A stretch of DNA of 37,293 bases from Flavobacteriia bacterium (GTDB lineage: Bacteria > Bacteroidota > Bacteroidia > Flavobacteriales_D > Crocinitomicaceae), in the NCBI GenBank assembly GCA_947453545.1, contig CANGHE010000003.1, positions 1 to 37,293 on the forward strand, written 5' to 3'. This document shows positions 1 through 6,979 of this stretch, piece by piece. Below the pieces are notes generated by a model. That model did no database searches. It worked only from the letters and a program-made list of their open reading frames with translations, and was not told the origin of the DNA. The position numbers and the translations under genes are program-made. Positions within the stretch are counted from its first letter, which is position 1. Every line of letters begins with the position of its first letter.

Positions 1-1
1 A

Positions 2-577
2 TTAAAAGCTGCTTTAGAGGCATATGTAAACGCAGGGAACACAGCACATATATTAGTAAATAACACAGGTGGACCAAAAGGTGGACCGATTCGTGAGGCT
101 GCAATCGAAGAATTTTATGACACTTTTACACAACATTTGATTTGTAATCACGTGTTAGTACAAGCATTGTATCCGTTGATGAAAGACAATGGTTACGGTA
201 GAATCATCAATATCATCTCTACAAGTGTGAAACAACCACTTCCAAATTTAGGGGTATCTAATACGATCCGTGGTGCTGTTGCAAATTGGAGTAAAACATT
301 GGCTACTGAGTTAGCACCTTTCAATATTACTGTAAACAATGTATTGCCAGGAGCAACGAATACTATTCGTTTACAAGGAATTGCAGAAGCAAAATCGGCT
401 AAAACGAATGAAACTATCGCTGACATTTTCGCTGATATGGCTTCTGAATCACCAATGAGACGTATCGCTGAACCAGAAGAAGTAGCAAATGCAATTGCGT
501 TTTTAGCTTCACCTGCTGCAAGTTACATCAACGGAATCAACGTGCCTGTTGATGGTGGTAGAACGAAATCATTGTAA
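2..577 (+). CDS. SDR-family oxidoreductase (FabG-like, atypical), 5' end outside the window
   Basis: The frame stays open from base 2 (LKAALEAYVNAGNTAHILVNNTGGPKGGP...) into the listed ORF at 137. NNTGG motif, LATELAPFNITVNNVLPG and C-terminal PVDGGRTKSL are typical of SDRs. Confidence 0.85.
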   Translation, partial: LKAALEAYVNAGNTAHILVNNTGGPKGGPIREAAIEEFYDTFTQHLICNHVLVQALYPLMKDNGYGRIINIISTSVKQPLPNLGVSNTIRGAVANWSKTLATELAPFNITVNNVLPGATNTIRLQGIAEAKSAKTNETIADIFADMASESPMRRIAEPEEVANAIAFLASPAASYINGINVPVDGGRTKSL

Positions 578-598
578 GAAATACACTTTTATAATACG

Positions 599-629
599 AA
601 GGGATAGTCGAAAGGCTATCCCTTTTTTT
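599..629 (+). terminator. Rho-independent terminator after the SDR gene
   Basis: aagggatag-tcgaaagg-ctatccctt followed by a T run. Confidence 0.8.
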
Positions 630-690
630 ATACTCCCAATTTTTTAAAACTTCTAACTACCCAAGTACTCTTAAAATCAGAGGATAATAA

Positions 691-800
691 ATATATTTTT
701 CAATAAAATTTTTATTTATAATCGTGTTGCGGTGAATAAAGTGTATTTTTACCGCATATTTTGCGGTGGAAAAATGTATATACACGAAAGAGAAAATTGG
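691..800 (+). repeat. Upstream copy of a ~100 bp direct repeat flanking the Fic gene (promoter region plus first codons)
   Basis: tatttttcaataaaatttttatttataatcgtgttgcggtgaataaag...accgcatattttgcggt aligns closely with 1982-2085. Confidence 0.85.
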
Positions 801-1910
801 ACAAACTTTAATTGGGATAATGCTAAATTGTCACCAATCCTATCTTCTGTAAGGCATTTACAAGGGCGTTTATTGGGGCGTATGGAAAGTTTAGGATTTG
901 AAGTTATTGAACGATCAACGTTGGAATCACTTATATTAGAAGTTGTTGACACTTCTAGAATTGAAGGAGAATTTCTAAATCCAGAATTAGTGCGTTCATC
1001 AATTGCGCATAAATTAGGAATTGAAAATGCTGATTTTGTAAAATCACCGCGAAACATTGAAGGTATTGTCGATGTGGTTTTAGATGCTACACAAAATTTT
1101 GATGGAGTATTATCAAAAGATAGACTTTTAGGGTGGCACAATTCACTTTTTCAGACAGGTTATAGTGGTTATCAGCAGATTGATGTTGCAAAATATCGTT
1201 CTGGTGGTATGAAAGTTGTTTCTGGAAATTTTGGCAAAGAAAAAATACATTTTGAAGCACCATCAGCTGAACGTGTTCCTTATGAAATGGAACAATTTTT
1301 AAATTGGCTTAACGATGAAAACAGCATAGATTTAGTAGTAAAATCAATAATAGCACATTTTTGGTTTGTAACAATTCACCCTTTTGATGATGGTAATGGA
1401 AGAATTGCTAGGGCTATATTAGATATGTTTTTAGCTAAAAGTGATAGGAGTAAAATTCGTTTTTACAGTTTGTCTAATCAAATTTTTAAAGAGCATAAAC
1501 AGTATAACACTATTCTTGAAAAAACACAAAAAGGTAGCCAGGATATTACCTCGTATTTAGAATGGTTTTTAGGTTGCTTTGAAAGGGCATTATTAGCGAG
1601 TGAACAAAATTTAGAAATCATTTTGGATAAAGCACATTTTTGGGAGAAACATAAATCAACAACGATTAATGAGAGGCAACGATTTGTAATTAATTATATG
1701 TATGATAATTATGATAAAGAAGTTGGTTTTTTACGTACATCGGTATATGCTATACTTAACCATTGTTCAACCGATACGGCTTTGCGAGATTTACAAGATT
1801 TAGTTTCAAAAGAGATACTTTCTGCCGAAGATACAGGGAAGAAAACAAATTATGTAATTATAAGTCCCAAAGGAATAAGAATTCCCAAAATCTCAAACGA
1901 AACTTGGTAG
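774..1910 (+). CDS. Fic family protein with DUF4172-type N-terminus and C-terminal winged-helix-like region
   Basis: HPFDDGNGRIARA Fic motif; inhibitory-helix-like TSRIEG; start MYIHERENWTNFNWD. The listed GTG start at 732 lies inside the promoter-like repeat, so ATG 774 is preferred. Confidence 0.9.
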   Translation: MYIHERENWTNFNWDNAKLSPILSSVRHLQGRLLGRMESLGFEVIERSTLESLILEVVDTSRIEGEFLNPELVRSSIAHKLGIENADFVKSPRNIEGIVDVVLDATQNFDGVLSKDRLLGWHNSLFQTGYSGYQQIDVAKYRSGGMKVVSGNFGKEKIHFEAPSAERVPYEMEQFLNWLNDENSIDLVVKSIIAHFWFVTIHPFDDGNGRIARAILDMFLAKSDRSKIRFYSLSNQIFKEHKQYNTILEKTQKGSQDITSYLEWFLGCFERALLASEQNLEIILDKAHFWEKHKSTTINERQRFVINYMYDNYDKEVGFLRTSVYAILNHCSTDTALRDLQDLVSKEILSAEDTGKKTNYVIISPKGIRIPKISNETW

Positions 1911-1981
1911 AATTTATGAGATTCACATTCCATTTTTGTTTTAATCTTTCCAATATCCTTAATATCAGTTCGTAGCAAAAA

Positions 1982-2085
1982 GTATTTTTAAATAAAATTT
2001 CTATTTATAATCGTTTTGCGGTGAATAAAGTTAATTTTCACCGCATATTTTGCGGTTAAAATTGGTATCCACGAATAAGAAAATC
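1982..2085 (+). repeat. Downstream copy of the direct repeat flanking the Fic gene
   Basis: tatttttaaataaaatttctatttataatcgttttgcggtgaataaagttaattttcaccgcatattttgcggt; clearly homologous to 691-800. Confidence 0.85.
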
Positions 2086-2248
2086 ATCTAACATATTATT
2101 CTATTCAATTTCTATCAGTCTAATGTCTATCAGTCTAATGTCTAATAATTATTTAAATTAAATCTAAATTAACATTCCAACAATATAATGACAATACTAT
2201 GACAAAGTTCCTCTCTAAAAACATCACTTTTGCATAACAAAGTTAAAG

Positions 2249-3478
2249 ATGATGTTAGAGCACTTTCATATACTTGCATTTACTCATAAAAAGATGGATG
2301 TTACCGAAGTCGGTAAATTACACATCGAGCCTGATAGACAAGAAGTTGTCTTGAAAGAATTCAAAGAAAAAATGCAAATTGATGAATTGATGTTTCTATC
2401 AACGTGTAACAGGGTAGAATTTTTGTTTTGTACACAAGAACAAGTCGATATTCAATTCATCGAAGCTTTTTTCCAAACATTGTACCCACACCATCAACCA
2501 CAACAAATTCAACAATTCATGGATGCCGTAGAAAATTATTCAGGCATACATGCAATCGAACATATTTTACAAGTAGCTTCTTCTATTGATTCAATGATTG
2601 TAGGAGAAAGAGAAATCATTACCCAAGTTCGTAATGCATTTGATGCGTCTAAAGCGATGGGCTTAACAGGTGATTTTATTCGTGTTGTTATGCGTCATAC
2701 GGTGGAAACTGCTAAACGCGTTTATACGGAAACAAGTATTGCTAACAAGCCAGTGTCTGTAGTTGCATTAGCATACCACACACTAAGAGATATGAATATT
2801 TCGTTGGATGCACGTGTTTTAATGATTGGAGCTGGGATGACTAATTCCAATATGGCTAAATTTTTGAGAAAACACGGTTTCAAAAATTTTACAGTATTCA
2901 ATCGTACGCTTTCAAAAGCAGAAACATTAGCAGCTGATTTAAAAGGGGTGGCTTTTCCATTGGAATCCTTAACGACATTTGATAAAGGATTTGATATCAT
3001 CATTACGTGTACAGGTTCAGAACAAGCAATAATTACACCTGCTATTTATACGAATTTATTACAAGGCGAAACAACACGCAAAGTTGTGATTGATATCGCT
3101 ATACCGCACGATTTGGATGCAGAAATAGTTAGTTCAAATAATGTTACACATATTTCAATTGACTATCTTCAAAAAATTTCAGATAAAAACCTACAAGAAC
3201 GTTCGAAAGAAATCGTACATGTAGAACAAATTCTTTCTGAGGCAATTGAAACATTTTTACACATTCACAAAATGCGTAAGGTGGAAATTGCGATGCGTGA
3301 AGTTCCAAACATGGTAAAAGACATTCGTTCTGCTGCGGTAAACGAAGTTTTTAAGAGAGAAATACAGTCCTTGGATGAAGAATCACGCGAGGTACTTGAA
3401 AAAATAATCGGTTACATGGAGAAGAAATACATGAGTATGCCCATGAAACTAGCAAAAGAAATTATGCTTAATTCCTAA
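2249..3478 (+). CDS. hemA: Glutamyl-tRNA reductase
   Basis: FLSTCNRVEF, VASSIDSMIVGEREIITQVRNAF, MIGAGMTNSNMAKFL; followed by hemC and hemD. Confidence 0.97.
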   Translation: MMLEHFHILAFTHKKMDVTEVGKLHIEPDRQEVVLKEFKEKMQIDELMFLSTCNRVEFLFCTQEQVDIQFIEAFFQTLYPHHQPQQIQQFMDAVENYSGIHAIEHILQVASSIDSMIVGEREIITQVRNAFDASKAMGLTGDFIRVVMRHTVETAKRVYTETSIANKPVSVVALAYHTLRDMNISLDARVLMIGAGMTNSNMAKFLRKHGFKNFTVFNRTLSKAETLAADLKGVAFPLESLTTFDKGFDIIITCTGSEQAIITPAIYTNLLQGETTRKVVIDIAIPHDLDAEIVSSNNVTHISIDYLQKISDKNLQERSKEIVHVEQILSEAIETFLHIHKMRKVEIAMREVPNMVKDIRSAAVNEVFKREIQSLDEESREVLEKIIGYMEKKYMSMPMKLAKEIMLNS

Positions 3479-3484
3479 ATAATT

Positions 3485-4378
3485 ATGAAGAAGGTAATCA
3501 TTGGATCAAGAGGAAGTGACTTGGCGTTATGGCAAGCAAATCACGTGAAAAGACAATTGGAAAATTTAGGCCACGAAGTTGAAATCAAAGTGATTATTAC
3601 TCAAGGTGATGCTATTCAGAATTTGAGCTTCGACAAATTAGAAGGAAAAGGATTTTTTACCAAAGAAATTGAAGTTGCTCTATTAGAAAAAAGCATCGAT
3701 CTTGCTGTGCATTCTCATAAAGATTTGGAAACAAATCCACCAGCTGGCTTGATGATTGCTGCTGTTTCTGAACGTGAAGATCCATCTGAATTGTTGTTGA
3801 TTAACAAAAGTAAAGTAGATACAAATCAAAAGTGGAATTTAGCACAAGAAGCGATTATAGGGACTTCTTCTGCACGAAGAAAATCTCAGGTGCTTCTTTA
3901 TAGAAACGATTTAACTATCAATGATTTAAGAGGTAACGTTCCAACACGTATTCAAAAGTTACGCGATGGAAATTACGATGCTATTTTACTAGCAAAAGCA
4001 GGGGTAGATCGTTTACAATTAGATTTATCTGATTTTCATGTAGAGGTATTGAATCCTACTGAATTTGTTCCTGCGCCTGCACAAGGTGTATTAGGATTAC
4101 AAATTCGTGAAGATGATCAGGAGATGTTTACCATCATGCAACAAATGAATCACACAGATGTGGCACGTAAAATTGGTGTTGAGCGTAAAATCTTAAATTT
4201 AATGGAAGGTGGATGTCAATTGCCTTTAGGTGTTTATTGTCCAAATGAAAAACAATTGTTTGTTTCCCATTCTGTTTCAAGTACTCTTCCTGCACAAACC
4301 TATTATTTTGAGCCTGAAAATTTAGAAGAAATTGCACATACAGTGGTAGCTAAATTGAAAGAAGTAGCGGTTAATTAA
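3485..4378 (+). CDS. hemC: Hydroxymethylbilane synthase
   Basis: IGSRGSDLALWQANHVK, GKGFFTKEIEVALL, LAVHSHKDLET, MEGGCQLPLGVYC. Confidence 0.97.
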   Translation: MKKVIIGSRGSDLALWQANHVKRQLENLGHEVEIKVIITQGDAIQNLSFDKLEGKGFFTKEIEVALLEKSIDLAVHSHKDLETNPPAGLMIAAVSEREDPSELLLINKSKVDTNQKWNLAQEAIIGTSSARRKSQVLLYRNDLTINDLRGNVPTRIQKLRDGNYDAILLAKAGVDRLQLDLSDFHVEVLNPTEFVPAPAQGVLGLQIREDDQEMFTIMQQMNHTDVARKIGVERKILNLMEGGCQLPLGVYCPNEKQLFVSHSVSSTLPAQTYYFEPENLEEIAHTVVAKLKEVAVN

Positions 4379-4398
4379 TTTGTTATTGTATTATCATT

Positions 4399-5067
4399 TT
4401 GATAGATACATTATTCATATCTAAAGAGCTAGAAAAATCAAGTGTTCTCAAAGCGTTTTGTGAAGAGCATTCAATAACGATTCTTACACATTCTTTTTTG
4501 TCCTTTGAACCCGTAGCGATTCAGCAAGAAATTACTTCTGAAGTCTTGTTTTTTACAAGCAAACGTGCTGTGACTTATTTTTTTAAGCAAGTTCCCTTAC
4601 CTGCAAATACACTGATTGCCTGTGTTGGAAATGCAACTGCGGATTCACTTCATAATCTAGGTATTAAAGTAGATTTTAGTGCGGTTAATTCTGGAAATCC
4701 AAGAGAGGTTGCAACTGAATTAACATCGTGGCTTGGGAAGAAATCAATCACTTTTGTAACAGCAAAACGAAGCTCTAATTCGATTTTGGATCTATTACCA
4801 GTTTCACAGGTGGAACAAGTTTGTGTTTACGAAACGATAATCAACGCGATATCCATTCCAACTATTTTTGATACCTATGTATTCACCAGTCCTTCGAATT
4901 TAGAGGGATTTTTAAAGCTGAATACCATCCCTGAAACTGCTCGTTTGATTGCTTGGGGAGAGACAACAGCCACAGCGATGTGTGACCTTGGACTTGAACC
5001 GACATCTACCTTAAGAACATCTTCTGAAAAAGAATTAGTTCAATGTCTTACTATTTTTTTTATTTAA
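4399..5067 (+). CDS. hemD: Uroporphyrinogen-III synthase (TTG start)
   Basis: VLFFTSKRAVTYFF, YVFTSPSNLEGFL, ARLIAWGETTATAM; position after hemC. Confidence 0.9.
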   Translation: MIDTLFISKELEKSSVLKAFCEEHSITILTHSFLSFEPVAIQQEITSEVLFFTSKRAVTYFFKQVPLPANTLIACVGNATADSLHNLGIKVDFSAVNSGNPREVATELTSWLGKKSITFVTAKRSSNSILDLLPVSQVEQVCVYETIINAISIPTIFDTYVFTSPSNLEGFLKLNTIPETARLIAWGETTATAMCDLGLEPTSTLRTSSEKELVQCLTIFFI

Positions 5068-5455
5068 GTGGCAAAAAGTATACTAATAGTTTCTTGATTA
5101 AAATCCAAAGAAACAAACCTAAACCTATTCCAAAACAATTAGCAAAAAAATCAAAAACACTAAAAGTTCTGTATGGTAAAAATAGATGAATACTTTCACA
5201 GAACGCTCCAAATCCTATAGCGTAATACAGTTTGTTTTTTATGAGATATACATTGTTTTTTTGATAATAAATAACTCCAATAAATAGCATATAAGGTATA
5301 AATAATGTGGCATGAACAAAGTGATCACCTCTAACTCCTAAAATTGTTTTTGCTAATTTTATTTTCCCATCGGTGCGTATCATCATTAAAATGATTATCG
5401 TTAAAAGATAAAGTCTGAATAAAACATTAAGGTATCTATAATTTGCCATATACAA
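5060..5455 (-). CDS. VanZ-like membrane protein
   Basis: Small multi-TM protein with GDHFVHATLFIPYMLF and ESIHLFLPYRTFSVFDFFANCFG; convergent with hemD. Confidence 0.8.
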   Translation of the reverse strand: MYMANYRYLNVLFRLYLLTIIILMMIRTDGKIKLAKTILGVRGDHFVHATLFIPYMLFIGVIYYQKNNVYLIKNKLYYAIGFGAFCESIHLFLPYRTFSVFDFFANCFGIGLGLFLWILIKKLLVYFLPLK

Positions 5456-5603
5456 ATTTATGGTTTTTTGGTAAACAAATTATTTGCATTATCTGAATAT
5501 TAAGATGCTATTTGCTAATACTAATTACGTTAATTGACTTATTTCAGTGAATGAGTATTATACGTAATTTCGCTAAAAATAAATCTTTTTAAATTTAACT
5601 CAA

Positions 5604-6863
5604 ATGAAGTACATCAAACTTTTTTCGTCAGCCTTAGTGCTATTTTCATCGGTATTTACTTTTGCTCAAAAGGATACTATACAATATGTAAAAAAGGATA
5701 GCGTTAAAGAAAAATTTTCAATTAGTGGATATTTAGATAGTTATTACTTCACAAATTTAAATCGCCCAACATCTATGGATAATATGGGTAGATCTGGTGT
5801 GGGGAGAGGATTTGATAGAAAAGTAGACCAATTTAATTTAGGTATGGTTCAAACTCAATTTAAGTTTTCTAATGCAAAATCAGAAGCAATGGCTGATTTA
5901 GCTTTTGGACCAAGTGCTCAATATGGTAATTATGGTAATTTACCAAATACTGTTAGTCCTTCTACTGGTTACAAGATTGGCTATGATATTGTATCTGGTA
6001 TCGTTATTAAACAAGCGTACTTCAAATATAACTTTACGGATAAATTTAGCATGACTGCTGGTCAGTTTGGCACGCATATAGGTTATGAGTATATTGATGC
6101 CCCTCTTAATTTTCATTATTCAATCAATCATACATTCAACAGTGGAATCCCTTTTTATCATACTGGTATAAAAGCAAATTACACAATTAATAAAGCATGG
6201 TCTTTAATGGCTGGGGTAGTGAATGGTTTTGATCATTTAGACGATAATAACAGAGCTAAAGGTATTATTGGTCAGGTTGCTTTTACTCCAAAAGATGGGG
6301 TTGCATTATTCTTTAACTACATAACTACAAACGAGGCTAATGCTGACAGTTTAGGTAATACACCAAAAGCAAATTTTACTGTATATGACTTGAATGGTTC
6401 TTGGCAGGTAACAGATAAGTTTATGTTAGGATTTTGGGGTATGATAGGTTCTCAATATGGTGCTGTTGGTGCTCCTGGAGTTTGGACACCAATTGATGGT
6501 ATAACAACTAAAAAAGGCTACTGGGGAGGTGTGAATATTTATACGAACTGGAAATTTAATGATGTGTTTACCTTAGGACTTCGTTCTGAATATTTTGATA
6601 ATAAACAAGGAGTTAGGGGGATTAGAAACTTTGATGCCGTAGCTAACAAGACTATTGGAGCTGATGTGTATACATTTACTTTAACTGGTAATATCGCTTT
6701 GGCTGATGGACATATATTATTAAAACCGGAGGTACGTTTTGATCAATGGTCAAAAGTGAAAGGAATTGGTAATGAAAATAGCCAGCAGTTTTTAGATAAA
6801 GATGGAAAATATTCTAAATCTAACCAAACTACATTAGGTTTAGCTATGATTTATAAATGGTAA
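5604..6863 (+). CDS. Outer-membrane beta-barrel porin (OmpL/BBP2-like)
   Basis: Signal peptide; KFSISGYLDSYYFTNLNRP start; alternating beta-strand pattern; ends in aromatic/basic KW. Confidence 0.8.
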   Translation: MKYIKLFSSALVLFSSVFTFAQKDTIQYVKKDSVKEKFSISGYLDSYYFTNLNRPTSMDNMGRSGVGRGFDRKVDQFNLGMVQTQFKFSNAKSEAMADLAFGPSAQYGNYGNLPNTVSPSTGYKIGYDIVSGIVIKQAYFKYNFTDKFSMTAGQFGTHIGYEYIDAPLNFHYSINHTFNSGIPFYHTGIKANYTINKAWSLMAGVVNGFDHLDDNNRAKGIIGQVAFTPKDGVALFFNYITTNEANADSLGNTPKANFTVYDLNGSWQVTDKFMLGFWGMIGSQYGAVGAPGVWTPIDGITTKKGYWGGVNIYTNWKFNDVFTLGLRSEYFDNKQGVRGIRNFDAVANKTIGADVYTFTLTGNIALADGHILLKPEVRFDQWSKVKGIGNENSQQFLDKDGKYSKSNQTTLGLAMIYKW

Positions 6864-6979
6864 TTATCTGATTTAGAATTTTTTATAGAGAGATTCGAAA
6901 TAAAATAATTTTTGATGCATTTGGTAATAAGTATATTTTCGTATCTTAGTTGTATAAATAAGTAAATAAACATAGTGTT

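Noticed and set aside
732-773. GTG start of the Fic ORF at 732 (MNKVYFYRIFCGGK extension)
   Set aside because: The extension lies in the repeated promoter region with TGCGGT half-sites, and ATG 774 begins a typical DUF4172 N-terminus.
749-1141. 130-aa minus-strand ORF over the Fic gene
   Set aside because: Fully antisense to a well-supported CDS, with no recognisable motif.
1763-1975. 70-aa plus-strand ORF overlapping the Fic 3' end
   Set aside because: Alternate-frame reading with no motif; the main frame is clearly coding.
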